From the NCBI RefSeq assembly GCF_030867145.1, contig NC_134443.1:1860001-1924000 (forward strand): a DNA stretch of 64,000 nucleotides, given 5' to 3'. A program made the translations under genes and the position numbers. The stretch is from Opisthocomus hoazin. Lineage: Eukaryota; Chordata; Aves; Opisthocomiformes; Opisthocomidae. Positions 10,613 through 21,114 of the stretch are shown here, one piece after another (the stretch's first letter is position 1; every line of letters starts with the position of its first letter). The notes under the pieces are model-generated. The model had not been told where the DNA came from, did no database searches, and saw only the letters and a program-made list of their open reading frames with translations.

Positions 10613-11699
10613 CTTTGCAGGAAACAAGATTATCTGAAAGAAATGTCAGAGTGTTATTGCGTCTGCTAAATGAACTGCAGTGGGAGAAGGGTGAAATGAT
10701 TATAAGAAATACACAGCAGCTGCAAGAGTAAAGTTCTCTTAGTTTGCCCTTGGCTTCCCAAGGCAGGTTGTCTCAGAAAGAATTATGATTTTCTTTTTCT
10801 TTTTCATCCTGTCTTTCAGCTCCTGCTCTGACTCTGTCTTATCTTGTTCCTCCTTTCTGTTCTGCAATGTGGGACGGCCCTGTCAGGTCTAACTGAGGTA
10901 GAGCCACTCCTTTCAAGTTGGAGCTGATTTACACTTCAGAGCTCTTCCTCCTGTTGCTTAGCTCTTCCAGCGTGTTAACTCCCTTTCATTCCTATCCTGG
11001 GGAATTGATGAGAGGAGCTGGCAAATAATAGATCTGCTGGTTTGATAGCGGTTTCAGAAAGTCAAAAAAATAATTAAAAATTAATGAATGCTGAAGACAA
11101 ACATTTAAAAATGTTTGGTGTATCAAAAAGTAGAAAAATGTAAGTCTGGGCTTAAGAGGATATTTTACATTGACAAAACATAAAGTCTTCGTTTGATTTT
11201 TCCCATTTTAAAATGGTTTCTAGATTTTACTTGGAATTAGAAACCTGAGATACTAAAGCCTCAAGGTGGACCTTACCAGTAAGCTGATACCGTTCTGTAG
11301 TATTAAGAGTCTTTACAGTCACTACAGGTCAACTCCTCCTCTTGCTCTGGTTTCACTCTGACTTCACTGATGATGTAATGGCCTGAGGTTACCTGTGGCA
11401 CAGTCCTTCCAACTGTCATGGAAGGAATTAGTGGTGGTAATGTGTCCCTAAGTTTCTGGATTATCATGGCCACTAATAATACCTGTAGCCTGCATGAATC
11501 AGAACAATCAGGAGGGATTTATTCTCCCAAGGCCAGTAATGTGCAGTAGGCCAAATGGGTTTTCCTAACAATTTATGGAACTACCTCTTTGGTGGGCTGC
11601 TGCAGGCAGGCACCAGGCTCAGCTGGACTGGCGCTGAGTCTTTGGTAAAGCCTGCGTTGCTGTTTTTCTGAAGACAATCTAAGGGCACAAATAAAAGTT

Positions 11700-11765
11700 T
11701 AGAATCACAGAAGTATTGATTGGAAGGGGTATTTTTAAGTCCTCTCAACACAGGACTAGCACCAA
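11700..11765 (-). mobile_element. CR1 3'-end fragment
   Basis: AGAATCACAGAAGTATTGAT followed by TGGAAGGGGTA and TTTAAGTCCT resembles the reverse complement of a CR1 3' terminus. It is short and diverged. It lies in the intron of the EDPE-like gene, in the same orientation as that gene. Confidence 0.5.
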
Positions 11766-12102
11766 CACAGATCATGTGACTGTGCAAGCTCATTCTCCCT
11801 TCCCCAGGTTGCCTACTCCTCTCAGCACATCTTCAAGACAAATTTGTTCCTCTCTTCTACATCTTCCTAGATCCTCCAGATCAATATCATTTGTCTCTCT
11901 CTTCCCATTTTCTTTAGAAGGAACTGATAAGCTCTTAAGCCACATTAATATATTGATCTTGACATGGTTGGCATGAATGATAGAGCACACTAAGAATACT
12001 TTCACCCCTCTGCTCCGTACAGCCCCTCATATGCCCAAATCTATCTTTCGCAAAAGAATTCTTCAATAAAATCGAAGTTTTAAAAATATTCATGTGGTAA
12101 AT

Positions 12103-12320
12103 AGAATCATAGAAAATGGGTTTGGAAGGAGCTTTAGGAGGCCATTTAGACATTCTCCTTCCCTGAAGGCAGGATCAGTTATACTTAAACCAGCATAATT
12201 TTATCTAATCTCTTCTTCAGAAAGGATCTAATTTAGCACTTAACTATCCTCAGATTTACACACAGTCTGAATTTGCCTGGCAGATCATTCCAAGACTGCT
12301 TGTCCAACCCCAAAGCCCCC
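12103..12320 (-). mobile_element. Old CR1 fragment
   Basis: AGAATCATAGAAAATGGGTT, then TTGGAAGGAG and a following tract ending near TGTCCAACCCC, match the reversed CR1 3' region with heavy divergence. The fragment is in the EDPE-like intron. Confidence 0.5.
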
Positions 12321-12456
12321 AGTTTCTCTTCTTTGCAGGAATCTTTTGTATACTCAAAGGCATCAAATAAAACACTTATTTAAAGAGTCTGCCTACATTA
12401 AGCCAAGCAGTAAAATTATAGACATCACAAAAAAGTATCAGCGTTCTCTGACTTAC

Positions 12457-12527
12457 CCAACCAGTCAACAGGGAGAAGCACGAAGTCAAATGGATGGTGG
12501 AGCACAGAGATTTGAGAACTTTTATAT
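12457..12527 (-). promoter_or_regulatory. TATA box and noncoding exon 1 of the EDPE-like gene
   Basis: On the minus strand ATATAAAAG lies at 12527-12519. The exon ends at 12457 before GTAAGTCAG, about 70 bp from the TATA box. The exon text (TTGACTGGTTGG before the donor) resembles exon 1 of other genes here. The intron to the acceptor at 10634 is about 1.8 kb. Confidence 0.7.
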
Positions 12528-12529
12528 GG

Positions 12530-15500
12530 TTTCAAAGCCCTGCCTTCTGGGAATGAGTCCTCCTAGGTAATGAGCTCATTCTTTCACAACTGCCGTTGTG
12601 CATTTCCTCCACAGACTTGTTTTACACGTAGGCATTGTGAAGAGAGGCTTTTGGTGCAGAATGTGTTTTCATCCCCTTGCTGACTAATCTGATTTAACAA
12701 AAAACTTTCAGTGTCTATAAAGGTCATACCTTCAGGTTAATACATTCATTGCAGACCCCATCGAGATCAGGGGGCTTGGTGCGGTGTCAGCCAGGGAGGT
12801 TCCACTTCAGCCCATGCCTGACTCATTTCATGCCAGCTAATGCCTCCACTTCTTAGGATGTATTTGTAGTTTGAGACAGAGGGGCTAATCTGTACTTCTA
12901 TCACCTGCTTTTCATCAATGAATTCTCTGAAGTGACTTTCTTGTGATTCTGTAAACTAATGATGGATATTTTTTGGTTTTTTTTCCCATTAAGATCTTCA
13001 TAGATTTCATTCTTTTTTCATTTCGGAACAGGTAATTTTGAATGCATGTTATTTTCCATGGTACCGAAAATGCAGCTCCCACCCATCTAAAAGTGACAGA
13101 AGAGGGAACGGAGTTTATCTTCATCTATCATGTGAAAAGTAAAGGGATTTAAAAAATATATTTTAACATACAAGATTTATCACATCCAAATGGAATTTGG
13201 ACACTGGTCTCATCTAGGTGCTAGAATGGCATTTGACAAGGTGTTTCAATCTACATGTGAAATAAAGGGAGCTAGTACCATATGCAGTTTATTCTGTAAG
13301 CATTACTCCATGTAAAAAAGGTTTATTGAGTGAAGATAGCTCACTGATTATGATCCTCATAATATCAGGGAGCTATCAGGATACAAGCCAAACAGTCCTC
13401 ATTTCTGATGGTAGGATTATTTTCAGCAGTGGAGACGATGCGTCCCACACAGAGGTGAATTTCGTCATATTTGGTTGTCTCGGGACTACCTGTGTCCTGT
13501 CTCTACCATTTTACCAGAGCCCTTATCAGAGCACGCGCTCCAGATGCAATCGTTGCAGCAGGCTGAGCTGGTACCCGTCACCAGTTGGGATTCCTGGGCT
13601 GCAAATGCAAGAAGCAGTTTCTAGCTGTGGTGTAACTTCCTCTGTTAATAATCGTTTGGCAACCAAAGGACAGAACACCTGAACTTTAGACCATATCTTC
13701 TTCTCCTACAGCATGACTTCACTCATGCAACTTCCTTTCTTACCTCATGGCAGGTGGGGTCCTGTCTTGCTGGCTCTGGAAGCTGGTTAGATTTAGTCTC
13801 CAGCTTTTGCTGGTGAGGGGAATATCCCAACCCAAGACCTAACCCTGACTCAGGCCTCTCCTGCTGCTCTGCTGATAGAAGTTGCAGTCGCGGCTCTGCT
13901 GAAGGCAGGAACTAGGACGCTTTCCAGCAGTGGAGAACCTGTCTGTCTGCTTTCTAGGTAGCATCATGTTTTGTGGTTATCAAAATAGCCCTTTTGCTGA
14001 GATATGCTCCCGGAATATAGCCCTTCAAAGCAGGGAGGTAGAGGGAATATTCTCCGACTCATTAAAAAAGTGATTTTTATCGTTGCGCTTCTTGAGCTGC
14101 AGTGGTCAGAGCAGCTGGGTGTGAAAGGAGACAGTGCATTTCATTAGATCAGACGTCGCATTTGAGCATTTGTGCAATGTTCACAAATGGATATGCACCT
14201 TCAGGTCAGAGCTTCAGGAACCTTTGTGTCCATCAATTAGAGCACCTGAGAGAAACAGGGCACGTAGCACTTGTGGAGCAGTGTCGAGGCAAAGACTGTT
14301 GCAGGCTGTACAGCCACGGCTCTGTGTTGAGACATTGCTTTGATTTAAGCAAGCAGTGAGGTTTCTGGAATATTGGTGTCAAATTTCCAGCCTCAACTTG
14401 CAACACTGAGTTATTAAAGAAAATCACTTTCCATAGCTGGAAGGGAGACGACCTGAACCCTGTCTGGAGATCAGAAGGTGGGGCTGTCCTGACCTCAAAC
14501 ACTGGTTTGGATCCAGGTCTGGAGAGGCTTGGGGAGGTCACTTCACCTCCGTGTCAGCAACCTCAGCAGAAAAAAAGATGGTAATTATCAGGGAAGAGGC
14601 TCTGAAGTCAGCCCGTGGAAAGGGAGTGAATGTTTTTCCCATAGTAGAGGTGTAATTGCTTTCCCCTTCCATGTGAATTGCACAAAGTCTATTTTTAGAG
14701 GCAAATGCCAAATGCAGTGAAACCTGCCTTACTGAAGCATTTGTGAAACTACAGCAGAAACGTGCATTGAGTAAGGTGGCTTTACAGCGAACGTGGAGCT
14801 GAGCAGCTCCTCAGCTCTCACCTGGTGGAGCCCCGCTCAGCTCCCAGCCAACACTGAAATTGTACCACTAATTCTAGGGAATGTAACACCGCAAGTGAGA
14901 AAAATACTGGCCCAAGCTCATCCTTCTTACTAGACAGAAAATTCTACTCCGGCTCCCACACAGCTTGGGCAGGTGCTGTGCCGCTATCAGCCCATCAGCG
15001 GCCTTGCAAATGCTGATCAGGCAATCAAGTCCCCAGAAGTCTAAGGTGCCCTGGGAGGTATGGAGCAATTATGCTAACAGCTCTGAATGGAGGTCTGTAA
15101 CTGTCAGCTTTATCTGGTTTATCGCTGAGATTGGTGTCTCAATATCTCTACGGGTCCTGAAGCTGTATAGTTTCAGTCTGGAAAAGGAAGGATCAACTTT
15201 TTTAGACGTGACAACCACTGCAGAGAACTTCAGCTCAGGATCTGAAATGCTCACTGTTATCCTCACTTCACATCTGCATGGATGCTCTTTGGTTTTTCTC
15301 CATTCAGTACTTTGAACCCTTGTGCACAGAGAGAACGATCGAAGGAAACTATTGCACTCCTGGATTTCATGTCTTGGTGTGATTCAGAAGTTGCTGAACT
15401 GGATCTCCCAAGATGCGGCTCGCCCTCATGGCTTAATTAGACACTGTTCTGTTAACACCCCATCTTGTTCTCTATTATTGTGTCTGTCATCATTTTAGGG

Positions 15501-16840
15501 TGGACATCTTGATTAACTCATCTCACGAGACAAAAGACATAATGACCTGTTACTGAATTTCCCTGTATCGGTCTGTCTGCCTGTCCAGTCGCTAAAGCAC
15601 CTGCAGACTCTATCTTCTCTCCTAGTGCTGGAGACAGGGTGTCAGGTCACGTTGCGGAAAAAGAGAAGCCACCCACAGAGAAGGCTGTAGTATCCAAGTA
15701 CTGGAGATAAAGTATCTATGCTTCAATGCTTTATTTTCTGCCCATTATTCCATGAGTGATTCCTCTCTGTTTTTGTTGCAGTGCAGCACCTGAGCTTCCC
15801 AGGACCAGAGGGTTTCCTATTAGACCTATACCAGTGGATTAGTTTAACAGCTCTCAAGAGACGCCCATGGCTGAATCACTGCATTAAGCTTGTGACTCTG
15901 CCTTCTTCGTTATAAAACCTCTTCCATAAATCCTCCAACCTCCATCTTAAAGCTTGTTCCAGACTTTGATTCCAATTTTCTGATTTGTCAGCCTATTCCA
16001 GAATCTCCCTGCACTGCTTCTTGAAAATCTTCTAATTCCCTGCCTACATTCATTACTAACTGCTTTGGCAGAATTACTTTGCTTCTCAAATACAACAGAT
16101 TGCCTCATTTAAAACCCATTGGGCACAACATTTTCCAGTCAGCCATCACATCAAAGAGCCTAATTCTGAATTACTTCATTCGTGCACTCAGGCTGAGGAG
16201 TGAACTTGCTGGAGCTTAGCCTGTCATCAGCCTTTTCTAGCCCATACACCAGAACATGCAGTTGTAAAGTAGAGCAGCCTGGGGGGTCATCCTGGCTTTG
16301 TGCTCACAGCGCTGCTGATGCTGGAGAACAGCGAGCTGGGGCACTGTGCCACGTTTCAGGCTTCTCTGCCCTCTTGGAAGGGGACAAAACACCAGCTTGC
16401 TGGAGTATCAGCTGCACGGTGCTCAGGCTGATGCCTGGTGCAGCAGGGAGGCTCTCGGGGCACCGCTTGCACTCATATTAAGGTCGCTTTATGCTTCTAA
16501 AGAAGTCAGAAAATACCTGGAATGTCACTGAGGTTCAGGCCCCACATTTTGAATTTCTGTGTGAATTTGCTGCCTGTGTTAGTTTTGTTGTTGTTTCTGG
16601 TGGGACTGAAGCCATGGGGCTTTAGAGGAGAGCCTTTGGAAAACACCAGAGCAAGTACAGGCTGTCAGGCTTCAGGTGTGGCCAACAGAACAACCTTCTG
16701 CTGCCCAGATCGAAAATGCCGAAGAACAGGGAGTTCTCTCTCCTAAAGGTCAGGAAAAAACACCTGTTTCCACAAACTGGGCAGTTCTAGAACTGTCAAA
16801 AAATGTACGCCATGTACAGCAGAGGGGAGGCAGGGCTCCG
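12530..16840. other. Intergenic region, no gene seen
   Basis: About 4.3 kb between two divergent promoters (12527 minus, 16845 plus). Open frames are short and of ordinary composition, and none has an EDC-type exon 1 or acceptor. No repeat was confidently recognised. Regulatory elements may exist but cannot be called from one sequence. Confidence 0.45.
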
Positions 16841-16844
16841 GGGG

Positions 16845-16919
16845 TATATAAGGACCTCTCTAAGTCCCAGGTCGGTTACACTGTCTTTGCATTGATTCAT
16901 TGCTTCACTGGTGGGTTGG
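16845..16919 (+). promoter_or_regulatory. TATA box and noncoding exon 1 of the decayed EDC gene
   Basis: TATATAAGG lies at 16845-16853. The exon ends ...GGGTTGG at 16919 before GTAAGTTT, 75 bp from the TATA start. The promoter and donor both look intact although the downstream reading frame is broken. Confidence 0.65.
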
Positions 16920-17942
16920 GTAAGTTTGATTCTGTTAAATCTATTAAATACTGCTAATTAGACTTGCCATAATAGGACTTGCTGCAGGACTAGAGTTTGT
17001 TGATAGGAATTTCAGACTCTACCGTTTGCAAATGGAATTAATTGAGATTACATTTCAGGAGCTGCAGGCTCTAGGAATTAAACTGTTTGTTCTCCAAGTG
17101 TTTCTGCATCGATGTAATGCCACAGATCAATAGAGATAATCTTGGTTATACCTATGCCATTCTTGTGACTTTGATGGCATCACACAGTTGCACAAGGTGA
17201 TTATAGGAAGAGAATCAGGCCCAGAGGACTCGGAGATTATACAAACATGCCTTGCATTATAATAATCCTAAACCTGCTCTGTTAGCTGAGTTGCTATGGA
17301 AGGAGGAAATTTTAACAGCTTAGTATGTCCTGAGCATCTGATGAATAACGTGTTCTGGCTGATAGAACAAACCCGCTGGGGAAGAAGAGGAAGGGGTACA
17401 TCCCAGAGCAGCAGGGAAGATTTTGAGGAGCCTCCCAGGCTTGCACAGACGCTGTGTCTGACAAAACAGACTCTGCTCCAACCTTGGTGTCCTCAGAGGT
17501 GTTTGAACTGCGAACCAATACTGACACGGTGGAGTGCTGGAAAAAGGATTATCTGACAAGGTCCGAGTAATGAAAGGGACATCGAGCAGATTAATATACA
17601 GCAGGAAGATAGCTTGGGAGGGGCAATTATAGGTCTTCAAGCTTGGGAGAGAGAGACTTGTCTTGGATCTTCTCCTTTCCATTGCTCTGAGTTAGTCATT
17701 AAAATCAGAACAATCCTGAGCTCTCTCAGTTTGCTGCATTCTGACACCTGTGTGCGGATGAAGGTGAAGCTACCAGTGTTTCTAGTAAAAAAGTGCTGCT
17801 TTTGCTGCTGCTTTTCTTGCCTCTCTTGGTTTGTTGTTTTACAAAAAGAAAAAAAAAAGGTACAAATTTCTATGTCCTCAAAAACATTGGAATCTTTTTT
17901 TCTCTAGTTAGTGTTTTTCTCAGTCCTTGGCTTGCAAGAAGG

Positions 17943-18314
17943 ATGTCATCCCAGCTAAACCAGCAGCAGTAGAAGCAAGCAGTCCCTCTGCCACCTGCAG
18001 TAAGCAAAGCCATGCTGGGGCCAGCACCAGTCACCCAGCAGTGTCAGAGCCAGAGCAACAGCCAAAAAGAAAAGAAACCTGAGGAGCAGCCATAGATGGA
18101 GCTTTTTCCATCAAAACCAGAAGTCAAGAGATGCCCACCATCAGCCAAGGCAGCACAAGCTCTCATTTCTGTGCCACACCTGGAACATCAGCAAAACCAG
18201 AAGCCGAGTCGATGCCCTCCCAAGCCGAAGGAGTTCCTGCACATGGAAAGCAATGTCAGAGGAACAAAATCTGCAGCATGCCACGTTAACTTCACGTTCT
18301 CATTGCTGGAGTGA
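17943..18314 (+). pseudogene. Decayed Pro/Gln-rich EDC gene with two in-frame stops
   Basis: An EDC-type frame opens at an ATG 19 nt after an acceptor (TTTTTCTCAG ending at 17923) and reads MSSQLNQQQ, then TAG at 17970-17972. The same frame continues as KQAVPLPPAVSKAM and QKEKKPEEQP to a second TAG at 18093-18095, then ELFPSKPEVKRCPPSAK and QKPSRCPPKPKEF to a TGA at 18312. The N-terminal pattern (Gln-rich start, then LPPxxSKA) matches the EDPE-like gene at 10612 (ITLPPGLSKA), so it is probably a paralogue. Both early stops sit where CAG (Gln) codons would be expected, consistent with C-to-T changes. AATAAA is present at 18761. It is most likely a host pseudogene. A sequencing error at both sites is less likely, and a start downstream of the stops (ATG at 18096, 72 aa) is possible but unsupported. 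Confidence 0.7.
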
Positions 18315-18760
18315 TAGAAGCTCTGCTGGACATATTCCACAGCTTCATCTTCTGCAGCTGAGAGCCTCGCTGACCACGTGCTGCTTCCCCATTCAGAGCA
18401 AAGGTGCGGGCAGTCGCTGGAGCTGTGCCACTGGGGACTTCACGCCGTTCAATGAAGATCTGTCGCTGCCGCAGCGGGGACGGCTGTGGCTGCTGTCAAG
18501 CTTTGAGTTTGTACCTCAGCGCTAAGATTTCTCTCCCATTGGAAGCCCAGCTAATGGATGGTGTAGCTAATGGATATTGGTGCTGGGCAGAGAGTTGTGC
18601 TGAAACTCCACAGCTCAGCTTAGGTATTTTAAAATTCACCAGGACTATTATGTTCGTGTAGTCAGATTTTCTACAGACTAACCTCCACTGAGCCTAGTAG
18701 CAACCAGAACAAAGAGATGTGATGGGCTACTAATTGCAGAACAGCGAGAGTTCATTAAGT

Positions 18761-18766
18761 AATAAA
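18761..18766 (+). other. Polyadenylation signal AATAAA of the decayed EDC gene
   Basis: A lone AATAAA about 450 nt after the end of the recognisable frame, in keeping with the 3' UTR lengths of neighbouring genes. Confidence 0.4.
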
Positions 18767-18769
18767 ACA

Positions 18770-19465
18770 CTTTTAAAATGAAGCAAGAAGGAGTCCAAGT
18801 GAGGAGCGTTTCATTCTAATGCATGATGGGGTTAGTATTTTGCCTTCAGTGCTGTTAAATCATTGAAATAGCAAGACTGCAAATTTACTGCTTGCTGGGA
18901 TAATAATATGTTAAGTTTTATTATCTACAGCCTGTATGCTGCTTTCTAATTACAAGTCTGATACAATAGAAGTGCGATCTCTGCTTATTCTCTCATGTTT
19001 CTTTTACTCTCCGCCCTCCCCTCCCTGCACGCACCTTCTTGCCCTGCAGCGCTCGGCTGAACCCTCGCACTCTCCCATGAAGGACGCGGTGTGCAGCCCA
19101 GCTGCTGTTTCAGCATGTGATCTCATGCCCAGAAGCATAGGTAGGTGTGAGCAGCTGGAGTAAGGCACTCTGGCTTTTACAGCGGTGGGACCTGGAGGCT
19201 GTGTTTGGGCTGCAGGCAGCATTGGAAACTCAGCTTTAACTTCATGCCAGTGCCTTGGTACAATAAGGACCATTCAGACACAAAGGCATCGAGCTGAGTC
19301 AAGTTCACAGGCTGCCAGGTTAAACTGTTTTCCTGGAGAGAGAGAGAGCATCTGCAGGCAGTTTCCCAGCTACCAGTATCTGGTTCTGCAAGGCCGTTGC
19401 AGGAGGTGGTTGCGTGTGTGAATGCTGCACTCTAGTGGTTTGCACAGCTTGGACGAAATGTCTAC
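18770..19465. other. Intergenic region, no gene seen
   Basis: No coding region or repeat is recognised before the minisatellite. The short frames on both strands have ordinary composition. Confidence 0.4.
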
Positions 19466-19826
19466 GCCACGGGAGTTTGGAGGACACCGCCATGCCTTGG
19501 TGAGGCTGGAGGAAATGGCCATGCCTTCCTGAGGCTGGAGGAAATGGTCATTCCTCGGTGAGACTGGAGGAAGTGGCAATGCCTTGGTGAGGCTGGAGGA
19601 CATGGACATGCCTTCATGAGGCTGGAGGAAATGGTCATTCCTTGGTGAGACTGGAGGAAATGGCCATGCTTTGGTGAGGCTGGAGGAAACGGCTATGTCT
19701 TGGCAAGGTTGGAGGAAATGACCATCCCTTGACAAGGTTGGAAGACATGGCCATACTTTGGTGAGGCTGGAGGAAATGGCCATGTTTTGGCAGGTTGGAG
19801 GAAATGGCCGTGCATTGGTGAGGCTG
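19466..19826 (+). repeat. 29-bp minisatellite, left block
   Basis: About 12 units of 29 bp on the pattern TGAGGCTGGAGGAAATGGCC followed by ATGCCTTGG. Variants (CAAGGTTGG starts, GGACATGG, GTCATTCC) occur in mixed order. The array stops in mid-unit at 19826 (TGAGGCTG) where an unrelated 1.08-kb segment begins. The 201-aa minus frame across it is a repeat artefact. Confidence 0.9.
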
Positions 19827-20327
19827 TGTTGTGAGTGCGTGCTTAGGTCGCTCAGATGATCACTCAAAGGTTTTGCAATAGAAGATTTTACTGAAAATTT
19901 AGAAAATGTGGTTTTACAGAGTTTGTTGGCAAGGTTCACTCTATTACTTATTAAAGAAATGCAATACAAAATCAAAGGGGGTTTTGAGTAGAAAATTATT
20001 TATACAGAGTGGAAGAAAAGTGTAAGGGAGTAGGTAGGAAGATCCTCCTATTGAGTCACCAGGTTCGGAATGGACCCCCCTTCTTTTGAAATTCCTTCTC
20101 AGAGAGGAGCCTAGGTGCGGCTGGATGTGGAACAGGCCTTAGACCACAAAGGTTTATGTCTAAGGAATAGGATTAGTGGCAATTCAGGGTGTGTTCACAG
20201 TTTAAACAGAGAAAGAGAATCACAGGGATTTAGCAGCTATTAATCACTGTTTAACTTAGCATTTACTGAGTGATTAGAAAGAATTTTCTGTTACAACCAC
20301 AGTAATAGAATAGTATGTTTTGAATCA

Positions 20328-20362
<35 letters not shown>

Positions 20363-20908
20363 ATCATAAAAATTCCCTTCGAGTTCAGTGAAATACTCAC
20401 TTCAAATCAAATGATTTCTCAACGGGCAAAGGTTGAGTCTCAAGGAGATCAACCCAGGTAGTTCGCGAGTTACTCTGAGAAGTGTCCCACTCAGAGGGAG
20501 TTACTGGCTGCAGCCCACTGCGGACCAGAATTGCTCAAAGGGCTTCCTTGGTACCGCTGTTTGTAGGGTCTCAAGATGATTGACTTTAGGCACCAGTAAT
20601 TTTCCATCCTGATCACAATCCACAGGATTCAATCCTGCTATTTAGACAGAAACTATACAATTCCAGTACCACCCAGAATGTACATTTCTGGCATTTACCA
20701 GGCAGGTGTGACTCCAGGCACCAGGAGTTTCAGGTGCGGTCAGGGAACGCCTGATCGACCCAACTCACTGCTCTTGTACGAAGACAAGAAAAGTGCCAAG
20801 TTGTCCCAGTTCACTGCACACCAGTTAACTATTCTTGCAGTGCAAGCAAGAACACAATGTTGGCTGGTTCTGGGATTGCCAGGTGTGAGGGGGGGCTGCA
20901 CCACCACA
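19827..20908. mobile_element. Solo-LTR-like insertion (fossil)
   Basis: A 1082-bp segment interrupts the 29-bp array. It begins TGTTGTG and ends CACCACA, so it has TG...CA termini that are imperfect inverted repeats. The flanking five bases are GGCTG and GTCTG, a near-match target-site duplication. No coding part is seen, which suggests a solo long terminal repeat of an old avian endogenous retrovirus. The family was not identified and the orientation is unclear. It carries a CA microsatellite. Confidence 0.45.
20331..20359 (+). repeat. (CA)n microsatellite
   Basis: An unbroken CA run of about 14 units inside the LTR-like segment. Confidence 0.9.
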
Positions 20909-21110
20909 GTCTGGAGGACATGGCCATGCCTTCATGAGGCTGAAGGAAATGGCCACTTCTTGGCAAGGTTGGAGGAAATGGCCGTGGCTTGGTGAGACTG
21001 GAGGAAGTGTCCATGTTTTGGTGAGGCTGGAGGAAATGACCATGCCTGGACAAGGCTGGAGGACATGGCCACGCCCCTTGGCAAGGCTAGAGGAAAAGGC
21101 CATGCCAGAC
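20909..21110 (+). repeat. 29-bp minisatellite, right block
   Basis: About seven further units of the same 29-bp repeat (CTGGAGGACATGGCCATGCC and relatives), resuming directly after the inserted segment. One unit is 31 bp (CACGCCCCTTGG). Confidence 0.9.
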
Positions 21111-21114
21111 CCAT

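Noticed and set aside
10613-10627. Longer N-terminus of the EDPE-like protein from an upstream TTG
   Set aside because: It would use a non-ATG start. The ATG at 10612 has the standard 21-nt leader.
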